Shown: positions 7,817 through 18,298, counted from the first letter of the stretch. The stretch is DNA of 64,000 bases from Streptomyces zhihengii (GCF_016919245.1 NZ_JAFEJA010000002.1:1924501-1988500); one strand, 5' to 3'. Notes: generated from the sequence alone by a model not told the origin. Numbers and translations: made by a program.

Positions 7817-10800
7817 GTGAAAATTTCGTACAGGAGATATATCTCCTGTCTGGTGGTGGCGGCCGTGGCAGGCACGCTGCTGCCGCAGGTCGCTTATGCG
7901 GCCCCGTCCGAGGCGGGGAAGGACGACGACAAGGGCGTCGTCGACACCATCGCCGGCTGGTTCTCGGACGACGACGGTGAGAAGGAGCCGAAGCCGCCGG
8001 TCGGCGGCAGCCTGGAGATCCCGAGCCGGCAGAAGCTGCCGAAGGGCAAGAAGCTGCCGCCCGCCGAGCGGGTGAAGGAGCTGACCGGTCTGCGCACCCC
8101 GCAGGCCCGGTTCTGGCAGATGTCGGACGGCCGGACGGAGGCCGAACTCGCGGCGTCGCCCGTGTCCTACCGCTCCGGCTCCGCCTGGAAGCCGATCGAC
8201 ACCACCGTCCGCGCGACGCGGGAGAAGGGCTTCGCCTTCTCCAACACGGCCAACAGCGCCCGGAGTTTCTTCGGCGCGGACCCCGCGAAGCTGCTGCGCT
8301 TCGAGACGGCGGACGGCCGGGCGGTCACCCTCGGCCTGGAGGGCGCCGCGCGCGGCGTCGCGCCGACGGCCAAGGGCGCCACGGTCACCTACCGGGGTCT
8401 GGCGCAGGGCGCCGACGTCTCCTACGAGGTGGGCGCGGGCCGGGTGAAGGAGAACATCACCCTTGCCGAACGGCCCGCTTCCCCGGTGAAGTTCGTCTTC
8501 TCCCTGGACACGGGCGACCTCGTCCCGAAGGAGCGCGGCGACGGCTCGATCGCGCTGTTCGGGGAGGACCCGGCCCACCCGGTGCTGGTGATCCCGCCCG
8601 CGTTCATGACGGACGCGAGGAAGGACAAGGCGTCCCCGTACGGCACGTCCTGGAGCCCGAAGGTCTCGCAGGACCTCAGCCGCCACGGCAAGCAGTGGCG
8701 GCTGACGGTCACCCCCGATGCCAGGTGGCTTTCCGCGCCCGAGCGGCGGTACCCGGTGGTGATCGATCCCACGATCACCATCGCGCCCTCGGTGACCGCG
8801 TCCCAGGACGTCATGGTCCGCTCCGACGCGCCCACGACGAACTTCAACAGCACCTGGGACATGTCGGCGGGCAAGACGAGCGGCACGGGCATCGCCCGTT
8901 CGCTGATCAAGTTCCCGCTGGACGAGATCCCGGCCGGCTCGACGATCGACACGGCGCAGCTCAGCCTGTACTTCGACCAGGTCCACACCACCGGGTCCAC
9001 CGATGTCGACGTCGAGGTGCGCCGGGCGACCGGCGCCTGGGACGAGACGACGGCGACGTGGGAGAAGACCAGCACGCTGGTCGGCGAGCAGTCCGCGACG
9101 ACCGTCACCCTGGACGACGGCGACACGGGCACCGCCGCCGTCGGCGAGTGGCCCCGGGTTAGCGGCACCGGCAACGCCGGTGACCACGCGTACAACAAGA
9201 ACACCGCCACGGGCGAGTCCTACACCTGGCAGCCGATGGTCCCCGAGGCCGCCGACTACAAGGTCGAGGTCCACACCCCGGTGCAGACGGACGGTGCGAC
9301 GGCCGCCCCGTACACGGTGACCTCCGCCGAGCCGGCCGCGAACTTCACGGTCAACCAGGCGACCGGTACCACCGGCTGGCGCCAGCTCGGCACCGCGCAG
9401 ATCGACTTCGCCAAGGGCAACGCCGGGAAGATCGTCCTCGGGGACACCGGCGACGCCACGAAGCGGACGGTCGCGGACGCCGTCCGGCTGGTCAACCCGG
9501 CGCAGATCCGCAAGGACGTCGGCGAGTACAACAACTGGCACAACTTCCGGGTCGGCGACACCGTCCAGAAGTGGGTCTCCGGCAGTGCCGTGAACCACGG
9601 CTTCGTCGTCAAGGCTGTCGACGAGACCTCCACCGCCCCGCTCGGCGGTCCCCAGTACCAGGCCGGGGACTACGACTACGGCGGCGAGACCTCTACGGTC
9701 CCGCGGCTGACCGTCACCTTCGGCAAGGTCGGAACCTCGCTGAACTCGCCGACGGTCGTGCACGGCACCGGCCCCGAGCTGTCCTGGGCCGCGTACCGGA
9801 ACACCACGGGCGACGCCGGTCTCGACATCTCCGAGTACCAGCTCCACCGCTCCACCCAGCAGGTGTTCACCCCGTCCGCCGCGACTCTGGTCGCGCCGGT
9901 CGCCAAGACCGTCACCGCGTACACGGACACCACGGCTGTCCCTACGCCGGATTCCAGCAGCGCCGAGATCGGGAAGTCGTACTACTACCAGATCGCGGTC
10001 AGGACGGCGGACGGGCAGCTCCTCGGCTCCCCGACCCGTGTCGTCGGCATCCCCAAGGCAGGCCGCACCATGCGGCTGATCCAGGCGGGCGCCGGGGTCA
10101 CCGACACCACCCTGTCGTCGCTGAAGCCGACGACCAACCTGAACACCATCGAGCAGGGCACCGTAGGCCAGGACTGGCTGACCGTCGGCAACAACTCGGC
10201 GACCTACGGCAAGACCCGCTCGGTCCTCAAGTGGCCCACGACGACCATTCCCGCCACCGCCACGGTGCTGGAGAGCCGGGTCTTCCTGTGGTCCACGCTC
10301 ACCGAGCGCACCGGCACCACCAAGGCCCAGTACGACCTCCACGGACTGACCCGGGACTTCACCGAGACCCAGGCCACCTGGAACAACGCCACCTCCACCA
10401 CCGCCTGGACCACGGCCGGCGGCGACCGCTCCGCGGTCGTCTCCGACTACGTCCCGGCCTTCACCACCGACCTCGGCCGCCACTGGTGGGACGCCACGTC
10501 CCTCACCCAGGGCTGGGTCAGGACGCCCACGGCCAACAAGGGCGCCCTGATCAAGCTGAAGGACGAGACGACGGCCGGTCCGCAGGAACGCTCCATCTTC
10601 CTGTCCTCCGCCGCGCCCGACCCCCAGCTGCGCCCGCTGCTGCGGGTGATCTACGTGGACTCCACGACGGAGGACACCTACTACGCGCCGCAGACACCGT
10701 CCCGGATGACCCCGAACACCACCTACGGCGTGGAGTTCACCGTCACCAACACCACGTCCACGGCGTGGGCCGCGGGTGAGCGCGAGCTGTCCTACACCTG

Positions 10801-13800
10801 GAAGCTGCCCGACGGCACCGACGTCACCACCGGCGGCAACCAGCTCAGGACGGCGATCCCGGCCCTGCTGCCGGGCAAGTCGGCCACGATTCAGGCGCAG
10901 GTCGCCACCCCGGTCAACTCGGACTCGGGCAACAAGCGGGGCGAGTACACGCTCGGCTGGGACGTCCGCAGGATCTCCGACGGGAGCTGGCTCTCCGCCG
11001 GAACCGGCGGCATCCCGTCGCTGAAGCAGAACGTCGCGGTCGAGGACCCCACCTCCAACAGCCTCGGCCTGGAGAAGTTCTACAGCTACACCGGCAAGAA
11101 CACGGGCGCCGGCTCCACGCTGATGAACAACCTGGCCTCGGGCAACGGCGTCTGGCAGTACAACGCGTTCAGCAACCCGGGCCGGGGGCTCAGCACCTTC
11201 GTCCGGTTCGCCTACAACACCCAGGACACCTCCGACACCGTCGCCGGCCACGGCTGGTCGGTGCAGGCCGCGGGCCCGGTCCGGCTCGGCGCGCCGCTGG
11301 ACTTCCACCCCAACCCGAACCCGACGGAGATCCGCCTCCCGGACGGCGACGGCACCACGCACGTCTTCCGCAAGCAGGGCGACGGCACCTGGAAGGCCCC
11401 GGCGGGCGTCCACTACAAGGTCACCATGAAGGCGGGCCTGGACTGCAAGCCCTCCAAGGACCCCGTCCCGGACGCCTGGACGCTGACCCGCCCGGACGGC
11501 ACCCGCTTCCTCTTCGGCTGCGACGGCTATCTGACGTCCACGGTCGACAAGAACGGCAACACCCAGACGTTCACGTACGAGGAGCGCAAGTCCAACAACA
11601 AGCCGACCAAGTTCCTGGTCTACGTCACGGACCCGGCCGGCCGCCAGTCGCTCACCGTCGAGTACTTCAAGAAGGGTGACGCGTCCTACGAGTACATCGA
11701 CGCCACGGGCGCGAAGGTCACCGGCTCCAACCTGAACAACTCCAAGATCTACGACCACGTGAAGTCCATGACGGACGTCTCGGGCCGCAGGATCGACTTC
11801 CACTACACCGACAAGGGCCTGCTCGGCCGCATCACGGACGGCGCCGGCTCCGCCCAGCCCAAGGTGTTCGGATTCACCTACGACGCCACGCAGGGGAACA
11901 AGAACGTCAAGCTGGTCAAGGCGACCGACCCGCGCGGCAACGCCACCTCCCTCGGCTACTACTTCCCGAAGGAGGGCGACGACCCGAAGTACCACTGGTG
12001 GACGCAGACGATCACCGACCGTCTGAACGGCGCCACGGGCTTCGCCTACGCGGTGAACGCGACGAACGCCAAGTTCACCGACACCGCCGTCACCGACGCG
12101 GAGACGCGGCGCACGACGTACACCACCGACGACTTCGGCCGCCCCGTCCAGACAGTCAACGCCAAGTCGCAGACCACGAAGATGTCGTGGGACGCCGACA
12201 ACAACGTCACCTACATGGAGGAGGCCAACGGGGCGAAGACCGCGTACTGCTACGACCAGCGGACGGGCTACCCACTCTGGTCGCGTGACGCCGAGAACAA
12301 CAAGTCCGGCGTGCCGGCGGCGGCCGAGTGCGCCCCGGGCACCTACCCGGCGAACTCGCAGCAGTACACGTACCAGACACGGCTGGACGGCTTCTCGGCC
12401 GACCTGTTCACCAAGACGTCCCCCGAGGGCCGCAGGTGGCAGTTCGGCTACGACACCTACGGCAACCTGAAGACGGTCACCGACCCAAAGGGCGTCGCCA
12501 CCACGACGGCAGGCGACTACACCACGTCGTACGCGTACGACTCCTACGGCCAGCTCACGAAGGCCACCGACGCCAACGGCAACGCGACCGTCAACGGCGA
12601 CTTCGGGGCCACCGGCTACCCGGCGACCATCACCGACGCCCTCGGCGAGCCGACCACCTACGTCTACGACGTGCGCGGCCAGGTCCGCGAGGTCACCGAC
12701 GCGCTGGGGACGAAGACCACGCAGGAGTACGACACCTTCGGGCGTCCGCTGGTCTCCACCGTGCCCAAGGACCGGGCCACCGGCGAGCTGATCACCACTC
12801 CGGCGCCCATCTACGACGCCAACGACAACGTCACGACCGTCACCGCCCCGCACGGAGCGGTCTCCACCGCCGTGTACGACGCCGCCGACCAGATCACCTC
12901 GGGCACCGCCCCGAAGGACTCGCCGACGGCGCCCGCGCGGACCACGACCTACTCCTACGACAAGGCCGGTCACCTGCGCACCACGACCGAGCCGAAGGGC
13001 CTCGCCACCCCGGCGGACCCGTCCGACTACGCCACCACCAACACCTACGACGAGATCTACCAGCTCGTCTCCGTGGTCAACGGGGTGGGCGACAAAATCT
13101 CCTACACCTACGACGAGGTCGGCAACGTCGTCACGGTCGTCGACCCGAAGAAGAACCTCACGGCCGACACGGCCGACTACACCACCAAGACGGTCTTCGA
13201 CCTGAACCACCGGCCGGTCGAGGTCCTCGACGCCCTCGGCAAGTCCAGCAGGCGCACCTACGACAAGGACTCGCTGCTGGTCTCCTCGACCGACGCCGAG
13301 AACAACACCTCGTACATCACCTACGACGAGCGCGGCCGCCAGACCGAGGTCAGGGCACCGCACTCCGGCTCCGGCTCGGACATCACGTACCGCACCACCC
13401 GCTACGAGTACGACCAGGTCGGCAACACCACCAAGGCGATCTCGCCGCGGGGCGCCGCCACCAGCACGGCCGACGACTTCACCGCCCGCACCGAGTACGA
13501 CGCGCTGAACCGCCCGTTCAAGCAGTTCCAGCCGTACGACCCGGCCGATCCGCGCTACAACAAGCCGGACGTCTACACACAGACGTACTACGACGAGGTG
13601 GGCCGGGTGGCCCGGACCTCGATGCCGCCGTCGGAGGGCCAGAGCGTCCGCAACGACACGGTCTTCGCGTACTTCGACAACGGCTGGACGAAGGCGTCCA
13701 CCGACCCGTGGGACATCGTCACCTCCTACGACTACAACGCCATCGGACAGCAGACCTCCCGGACGCTGACCTCGGCGGGCGGCTCGTCCAGCCGCACCAT

Positions 13801-16534
13801 GGGCTGGACCTACCACCCGAACGGCAGGCTGAAGTCCAAGACGGACGACGGCGTGCCGGTCGGCAGCGCGGTCGTGCTCGTCGACAACTCCGACACCCAG
13901 CACACCTCCTCCACCGGCACCTGGACCGCCGGCAGCGCCACGGGCCAGACCGGCTACGACCACCGCACGCACGCGGCGGGCACCGGCACCGAGGCCTTCA
14001 CCTGGACCCTCAACATCCCGAAGGACGGCACGTACACCGCGTACGTGAAGTACCCGAAGGTCACCGGCGCCACCACGGCGGCGAAGTACACCGTCACCCA
14101 CGGCGGCGGAACGGCGGAGGTCACGAAGGACCAGACCGCCGAGACCGGCACCTGGGTCCGGCTCGGCTCCTACGCCTTCACCCAGGGCAACGAGGCGAAG
14201 CTCCGGCTCGGCCGGAGCAGCGGCGGGACCGTCGTCGCCGACGGCGTCAAGCTCGTGCGCGACACGTCCGCCGAGTCCGACACCGAGAAGCACACCTTCG
14301 CCTACGCCTACGACCTCAACGGCAACCTCACCTCGATCGACGACACCTCGTCCGGGGCGAAGGTCGACGCCTACACGATCGCCTACACCGGCCTCAACCA
14401 GGTCAGGCAGGTGACCGAGGCGCTCGCCGGCCAGGAGAAGAAGTCCAGCACCTACACCTACGACGCCAACAGCCAGCCGGAGACAGTCACCCACGACGAC
14501 CAGTTCTCCCGCTACACCTACGACACGCGTGAACTGGTCAGGACGGTCTCCGTCGGCACCAGCCCGACGGACCCGTCCCCGAAGGTGTCCTCGTACACCT
14601 ACACCGACCGCGGCGCCGTCGCGCGGGAGACCAAGGCCAACGGCAACACCGTCGACACGGCCTACTACCTGGACGGCGCGGTCCGCACCACCACGGAGAA
14701 GAAGGGCAACGGCACCCTCGTCGCCTCCCACGCCTACGCCTACGACGCCAACGGCAACAAGGCGCAGGACGTGGTCAGGAAGATGAACGCCGACGACCAC
14801 GCGGCGTACCTCGACTCCACCACGGACTACTCGTACGACCCGGCCGACCGCCTCGCCAAGGCGGTCAAGACGGGCAACGGCGCGGGCACCGAGACATACG
14901 TCCACGACGACAACGCCAACGTGGTCAGCCAGAACGTGCGCGGCACGTCCACCGTCTTCGCCTACGACCGCAACCGGCTGCAGACGTCGACCACCGGCGG
15001 CACCGCGTCCACCTTCACCTACGACCCCTTCGGCCGGACCGAGTCCGTCACCCAGGGCGGCCAGGTCGTCTCCCGGAACGTCTACGACGGCTTCGACCAT
15101 GTCGTGGAGTCCCAGCAGCGCGACGGCACCGGCGCGATGAAGTCGACGACGTACGTCTTCGACCCGCTGGACCGCACCACGTCGAAGACAGCCGACGGCA
15201 AGACCACCGAGTACACGTACCTCGGCCTCTCCGGCGAAGTGCTGAACGAGGAGGTCGCCGGCAAGCTCACCAGGTCGTACCAGTACTCGCCGTGGGGCGA
15301 GCGGCTCTCCCAGATCAAGCACAACGACGACGGGACGACCGAGGACGGCTTCTACGGCTACAACAGCCACACCGACGTCGACACCCTGACCGACAAGAAC
15401 GGCGACACCAAGGCCACCTACGGCTACACCGCCTACGGCAGCAACGACACCTCCGAGTTCACCGGCATCGACAAGCCCGAGGCCGCCGATCCCACGAAGG
15501 AGGAGTACAACTCCTACCGCTACAACGCCAAGCGGTGGGACGCCCAGTCCGGCACCTACGACATGGGCTTCCGCAACTACGACCCGGGCCTCAACCGCTT
15601 CACCACCCGGGACATGTACAACGGCGCCCTCGCCGACATGGGCCTCGGCAGCGACCCGTTCACCGGCAACCGCTACGCCTTCACCGGCGGCAACCCGATC
15701 AGCAACGTCGAGGTCGACGGGCACTTCGCCATCGCGATCCCCATCGTCATCGCCCTCGTCGCGGTGGCCGTGGTCGCCACCGACGAGGTGGTCGCCGAGC
15801 AGCAGGGCCGCCCGAGCCTCGCCGACAGCATCGGCGACCTGCTGACCTCCACCGCCCGGGGCATCAACGACGCCATTGACCGGGCCAGGCAGCCCAAGCC
15901 CACGCCCAAGCCGCAGCCCAGGCCGTCGCCGGACGATGACGACGACAGCGGAAACTGCGGATCGGGCTGGGTCAAGCTCGGTGACGTGGACCAGAAGAAC
16001 GGCAGCCGGGCGACCGGCATGACATCCTGCCTCACCAAGGACTACGTGGACTCCCACTCCGGTTCGGAGACGGACACCCGCGTGTTCACACCACCGGGCT
16101 ACCGGTGGGCGCAGCGCACCGCCGGCTTCCTCGGCGCCCGGCCCATCCGGGAGAACATCAACGCCTGCCACCTGCTGGCCAACCAGCTCACCGGCTCGGG
16201 CACGGACCCGCGGAACCTCGCCACCTGCGCCCGCGGCGCCAACGCCAAACAGATCGGGTCCCAGCAGGGCGACAACAACATGGCCAAGTACGAGGCGGAC
16301 ATCGCCGCGGCCGTGCAGGCTGGGCAGGACGTCTACTACTCGGTGACCCCTCGCTATAGTGGCCGCCGGACGGTACCCACCGGCTTCGCCATCTACGCCC
16401 AGGGATCGAACCCGGACGGAAGCGCCGGCATATCCATCGACACGTTCATCTCCAACACCCTGGCCGGCCGCAATCTGGGCACGTTCAATGACCAGAACAC
16501 CGGCCGCCAGGTACCGACGGGATCGATGGAATGA
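7817..16534 (+). CDS. Secreted Rhs/YD-repeat polymorphic toxin with C-terminal nuclease
   Basis: A 2905-residue protein from GTG 7817, chosen because AAAGG lies 7 bp upstream and the signal peptide (KISYRRYISCLVVAAVAGTL...) follows at once. Order of parts: signal peptide; DNRLRE-type adhesin modules (SQDVMVRSDAPTTNFN near 330); a golvesin-like domain near 440-560; fibronectin-like modules; long YD-repeat shell from about 1230; a second golvesin-like insert near 2015-2150; RHS core ending FTGNRYAFTGGNPISNVEVDG near 2634; a membrane-like helix (IVIALVAVAVVATDEVV); a Pro/Asp linker; and a toxin tip of about 200 residues. The tip (NACHLLANQLTGSGTDPRNLATC, then NNMAKYE) matches DNA/RNA non-specific beta-beta-alpha-metal nucleases. 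The SUKH gene directly downstream is its probable antidote. Confidence 0.9.
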   Translation: MKISYRRYISCLVVAAVAGTLLPQVAYAAPSEAGKDDDKGVVDTIAGWFSDDDGEKEPKPPVGGSLEIPSRQKLPKGKKLPPAERVKELTGLRTPQARFWQMSDGRTEAELAASPVSYRSGSAWKPIDTTVRATREKGFAFSNTANSARSFFGADPAKLLRFETADGRAVTLGLEGAARGVAPTAKGATVTYRGLAQGADVSYEVGAGRVKENITLAERPASPVKFVFSLDTGDLVPKERGDGSIALFGEDPAHPVLVIPPAFMTDARKDKASPYGTSWSPKVSQDLSRHGKQWRLTVTPDARWLSAPERRYPVVIDPTITIAPSVTASQDVMVRSDAPTTNFNSTWDMSAGKTSGTGIARSLIKFPLDEIPAGSTIDTAQLSLYFDQVHTTGSTDVDVEVRRATGAWDETTATWEKTSTLVGEQSATTVTLDDGDTGTAAVGEWPRVSGTGNAGDHAYNKNTATGESYTWQPMVPEAADYKVEVHTPVQTDGATAAPYTVTSAEPAANFTVNQATGTTGWRQLGTAQIDFAKGNAGKIVLGDTGDATKRTVADAVRLVNPAQIRKDVGEYNNWHNFRVGDTVQKWVSGSAVNHGFVVKAVDETSTAPLGGPQYQAGDYDYGGETSTVPRLTVTFGKVGTSLNSPTVVHGTGPELSWAAYRNTTGDAGLDISEYQLHRSTQQVFTPSAATLVAPVAKTVTAYTDTTAVPTPDSSSAEIGKSYYYQIAVRTADGQLLGSPTRVVGIPKAGRTMRLIQAGAGVTDTTLSSLKPTTNLNTIEQGTVGQDWLTVGNNSATYGKTRSVLKWPTTTIPATATVLESRVFLWSTLTERTGTTKAQYDLHGLTRDFTETQATWNNATSTTAWTTAGGDRSAVVSDYVPAFTTDLGRHWWDATSLTQGWVRTPTANKGALIKLKDETTAGPQERSIFLSSAAPDPQLRPLLRVIYVDSTTEDTYYAPQTPSRMTPNTTYGVEFTVTNTTSTAWAAGERELSYTWKLPDGTDVTTGGNQLRTAIPALLPGKSATIQAQVATPVNSDSGNKRGEYTLGWDVRRISDGSWLSAGTGGIPSLKQNVAVEDPTSNSLGLEKFYSYTGKNTGAGSTLMNNLASGNGVWQYNAFSNPGRGLSTFVRFAYNTQDTSDTVAGHGWSVQAAGPVRLGAPLDFHPNPNPTEIRLPDGDGTTHVFRKQGDGTWKAPAGVHYKVTMKAGLDCKPSKDPVPDAWTLTRPDGTRFLFGCDGYLTSTVDKNGNTQTFTYEERKSNNKPTKFLVYVTDPAGRQSLTVEYFKKGDASYEYIDATGAKVTGSNLNNSKIYDHVKSMTDVSGRRIDFHYTDKGLLGRITDGAGSAQPKVFGFTYDATQGNKNVKLVKATDPRGNATSLGYYFPKEGDDPKYHWWTQTITDRLNGATGFAYAVNATNAKFTDTAVTDAETRRTTYTTDDFGRPVQTVNAKSQTTKMSWDADNNVTYMEEANGAKTAYCYDQRTGYPLWSRDAENNKSGVPAAAECAPGTYPANSQQYTYQTRLDGFSADLFTKTSPEGRRWQFGYDTYGNLKTVTDPKGVATTTAGDYTTSYAYDSYGQLTKATDANGNATVNGDFGATGYPATITDALGEPTTYVYDVRGQVREVTDALGTKTTQEYDTFGRPLVSTVPKDRATGELITTPAPIYDANDNVTTVTAPHGAVSTAVYDAADQITSGTAPKDSPTAPARTTTYSYDKAGHLRTTTEPKGLATPADPSDYATTNTYDEIYQLVSVVNGVGDKISYTYDEVGNVVTVVDPKKNLTADTADYTTKTVFDLNHRPVEVLDALGKSSRRTYDKDSLLVSSTDAENNTSYITYDERGRQTEVRAPHSGSGSDITYRTTRYEYDQVGNTTKAISPRGAATSTADDFTARTEYDALNRPFKQFQPYDPADPRYNKPDVYTQTYYDEVGRVARTSMPPSEGQSVRNDTVFAYFDNGWTKASTDPWDIVTSYDYNAIGQQTSRTLTSAGGSSSRTMGWTYHPNGRLKSKTDDGVPVGSAVVLVDNSDTQHTSSTGTWTAGSATGQTGYDHRTHAAGTGTEAFTWTLNIPKDGTYTAYVKYPKVTGATTAAKYTVTHGGGTAEVTKDQTAETGTWVRLGSYAFTQGNEAKLRLGRSSGGTVVADGVKLVRDTSAESDTEKHTFAYAYDLNGNLTSIDDTSSGAKVDAYTIAYTGLNQVRQVTEALAGQEKKSSTYTYDANSQPETVTHDDQFSRYTYDTRELVRTVSVGTSPTDPSPKVSSYTYTDRGAVARETKANGNTVDTAYYLDGAVRTTTEKKGNGTLVASHAYAYDANGNKAQDVVRKMNADDHAAYLDSTTDYSYDPADRLAKAVKTGNGAGTETYVHDDNANVVSQNVRGTSTVFAYDRNRLQTSTTGGTASTFTYDPFGRTESVTQGGQVVSRNVYDGFDHVVESQQRDGTGAMKSTTYVFDPLDRTTSKTADGKTTEYTYLGLSGEVLNEEVAGKLTRSYQYSPWGERLSQIKHNDDGTTEDGFYGYNSHTDVDTLTDKNGDTKATYGYTAYGSNDTSEFTGIDKPEAADPTKEEYNSYRYNAKRWDAQSGTYDMGFRNYDPGLNRFTTRDMYNGALADMGLGSDPFTGNRYAFTGGNPISNVEVDGHFAIAIPIVIALVAVAVVATDEVVAEQQGRPSLADSIGDLLTSTARGINDAIDRARQPKPTPKPQPRPSPDDDDDSGNCGSGWVKLGDVDQKNGSRATGMTSCLTKDYVDSHSGSETDTRVFTPPGYRWAQRTAGFLGARPIRENINACHLLANQLTGSGTDPRNLATCARGANAKQIGSQQGDNNMAKYEADIAAAVQAGQDVYYSVTPRYSGRRTVPTGFAIYAQGSNPDGSAGISIDTFISNTLAGRNLGTFNDQNTGRQVPTGSME

Positions 16535-16565
16535 CGGTCCCCGACAAAGAGAAGGAGGCACCGCG

Positions 16566-17144
16566 ATGACCGATACGCAGACACTGCGGGATCTCATGCC
16601 GCCCACCACGGCACCCGAGGCGCCCGTCGACTGGGCTGCCATGGAGACATCGTGGGGCACGGCATTCCCGCCCGACTACCGCTCCTTCATGGAGGTGTGG
16701 GGGCCGGGGGCGATCGACAACTTCTTCCAGGTCCAGGTACCCGAACCGAAGGCCGACGAGCTGACCTCGCCCTACGGCGGCATGCTCGTGGAGACCCTCA
16801 CCGCCGAGGACGCCTGGGCGAACTTCCCCAAGGAGCCCGAGCTGGAGCAGACACGGCCGCGGCTGATCGCCTGGGGCTCGGACGCCGCGGCGGACATCAT
16901 CTGCTGGGACGCCTCCGCTGACGACCCGGCCGCCTGGCCGGTGCTCGTCTACCACCGGGGCAAGGGCGTCTGGCGTCGCCACGACTGCGGGATGACCGAG
17001 TTCCTCGTCCGCGTCCTGCGGGCGGAGTTCCCGGCGTGCCCGCTCAGCGACCTCGCGCTGTGGGGCCAGCATCCCGCGCTCTTCCTGAGCGAAAGCGAAG
17101 AGGAGCGCCTGCTGGAGCAAGGGCTCGACCCGTGGGCGCGGTGA
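16566..17144 (+). CDS. SUKH (SMI1/KNR4) immunity protein
   Basis: A 192-residue cytoplasmic protein from ATG 16566, 31 bp after the toxin stop, with AGAAGGAGG just upstream. APVDWAAMETSWGTAFPPDY and FMEVWGPG form the SUKH core, and LIAWGSDAAADIICWDAS is the second conserved strand-helix block. SUKH proteins bind and block nuclease toxin tips, so this is inferred to protect the producer and its kin from the Rhs nuclease. It shares its fold with the orphan SUKH gene at 2808-3377 but the two are clearly diverged. Confidence 0.85.
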   Translation: MTDTQTLRDLMPPTTAPEAPVDWAAMETSWGTAFPPDYRSFMEVWGPGAIDNFFQVQVPEPKADELTSPYGGMLVETLTAEDAWANFPKEPELEQTRPRLIAWGSDAAADIICWDASADDPAAWPVLVYHRGKGVWRRHDCGMTEFLVRVLRAEFPACPLSDLALWGQHPALFLSESEEERLLEQGLDPWAR

Positions 17145-17183
17145 CCACTCCTTACGGACCGGTCGGCTGACCGGCCGGACCAC

Positions 17184-17220
17184 ACCGCCGGGCACCGACA
17201 GGTGCCCGGCGGTCTTCCTT
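17184..17220 (+). terminator. Rho-independent terminator of the toxin-immunity operon
   Basis: A perfect 13-bp stem ACCGCCGGGCACC/GGTGCCCGGCGGT (17184-17196 and 17201-17213) with loop GACA, followed by the T-rich run TCTTCCTT. Confidence 0.88.
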
Positions 17221-17444
17221 GTGCACTACAACCCCGACCGTGCCCTGTGCCTGCCACGGAACAGCCTGAACCGCCCCTGCGCGTCCGCATTGAACTCCGG
17301 CGGATAGTTCTTCATGACCACGAGACGTCCGTTCTCAGATAGTCACAGTGTCTCGTGTGTCCAAGATCAAGGGTCAAGGCGCCAGCCCGGACGTACTAAC
17401 GGCAGGGGAGCGCCGGGCCGTGGCACTTCGCGTTCGGCCAGACT
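17221..17444. other. Non-coding gap
   Basis: About 220 bp between the terminator and the end of the DUF3140 gene. No coding frame, repeat or hairpin stands out. Confidence 0.5.
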
Positions 17445-17783
17445 TCAGGGTTCCTTCGGGTCGTGGCCCCAGTTCATCAGGGAGTACCGCCAGCGGGTGC
17501 CGGTGATGTCGCCGTCGGGGCGCTGCTTCAGGTGACGGTGGACGTAGCCGGTGACCTTGCGCATATGGGCCAGGTCGTCGTCGCTGAGGTCGCTCTTGTT
17601 CGTGTGCAGGAGTTCGACGATCCGTCGTCCGGATCTGTGGCCGACGCTCTCCCCGCCGTCGCTCTGCCCGACGCTCTTCGACTCGTCCGACTCCAGCCAC
17701 TTCTCCAGTTGCCCGGCGGTCATGTTTACCGCCGCGTCGAACTCCTCAAGCGTCTGGTCCCGGTCGTCCTCGCGCGGGGCCAT
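17445..17783 (-). CDS. DUF3140 family protein
   Basis: A 112-residue acidic protein from ATG 17783. The segment TLEEFDAAVNMTAGQLEKWL followed by ESDESKSVGQ and RRIVELLHTNKSDLSDDDLAHMRKVTGYVHRHL is the DUF3140 signature. Function unknown; the family is common in soil bacteria and usually sits beside a DUF2945 gene, as here. The start overlaps the stop of that upstream gene (TGATG), so the two are coupled. Confidence 0.85.
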   Translation of the reverse strand: MAPREDDRDQTLEEFDAAVNMTAGQLEKWLESDESKSVGQSDGGESVGHRSGRRIVELLHTNKSDLSDDDLAHMRKVTGYVHRHLKQRPDGDITGTRWRYSLMNWGHDPKEP

Positions 17784-18010
17784 CAGGTGTTCTTGCCTTT
17801 CTTGCGCAGGGCACCGGGCTTGTGCACGGCGGTGCGCCCGGACTTTTCGCTCTCCACCTCGAACTGAGGGTCCTCCTTCGAAGCGTCCACGTCCCGGCCC
17901 GCCGCGCGGGTCCGGTCGGTGATCTTCTTTTTCACCTTGCCGGGCACGTTCTGGCCATGGCTCTTCCATGACACCTTGTCACCCTTGCTGAGGTCCTTCT
18001 TCTTGGCCAC
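17783..18010 (-). CDS. DUF2945 (HVA1/TUDOR-like) family protein
   Basis: A 75-residue, very basic protein starting at GTG 18010 with AAGGAAG just upstream. The sequence KGDKVSWKSHGQNVPGKVKK is the hallmark of the DUF2945 hypervirulence-associated TUDOR-like domain. The C-terminus (VHKPGALRKKG) matches the family end. It is the first gene of a two-gene operon with DUF3140. It is probably a small nucleic-acid- or protein-binding fold; the role is not established. Confidence 0.87.
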   Translation of the reverse strand: MAKKKDLSKGDKVSWKSHGQNVPGKVKKKITDRTRAAGRDVDASKEDPQFEVESEKSGRTAVHKPGALRKKGKNT

Positions 18011-18044
18011 GAAGCTTCCTTACACGGAGGTGGGGATGGGTCGG

Positions 18045-18269
18045 CTACCACTTGCTGTACTCGTTGCGGTAATGCGGTCCAGGCACGTGCATTGAACGGG
18101 TCACCGGTTGGGCGGCGCCGCTCCCTGTGGCGCTGATTGCGGCGGGATTGGGCGAGTAGACGGCGCGGTTCTCGGTGGCGTCCTGCTTGGCGGTGTCGTA
18201 GCCGGCGCGGTTGAGCACGAGCTGCTAACGCATCGTCTCGGCGCGCCGCTGATGTCGGCGAGCACTCAT
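18045..18269 (-). pseudogene. Short gene interrupted by an in-frame stop
   Basis: On the minus strand, ATG 18269 reads MSARRHQRRAETMR, then TAG, then in the same frame QLVLNRAGYDTAKQDATENR...RSMHVPGPHYRNEYSKW and a stop at 18045. The part after the internal stop is strongly protein-like, so the TAG looks like a nonsense mutation. Alternatively, a 57-residue protein could start at GTG 18218, but it has no ribosome binding site. Family not recognised. Confidence 0.4.
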
Positions 18270-18298
18270 GAAAGGAATCGCTGAAACGGAACCGGCCT

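Noticed and set aside
11500..15700. Regular repeats in the Rhs gene as a possible CRISPR or tandem DNA repeat
   Set aside because: They are degenerate YD-type protein repeats (GxxxxYxYD), not identical DNA units with spacers.
7694..16660. A 2988-codon open frame antisense to the Rhs toxin gene
   Set aside because: High-GC codon bias of the real gene keeps this frame free of stops. Its product is Val/Gly/Arg-rich low complexity, with no motif and no ribosome binding site.
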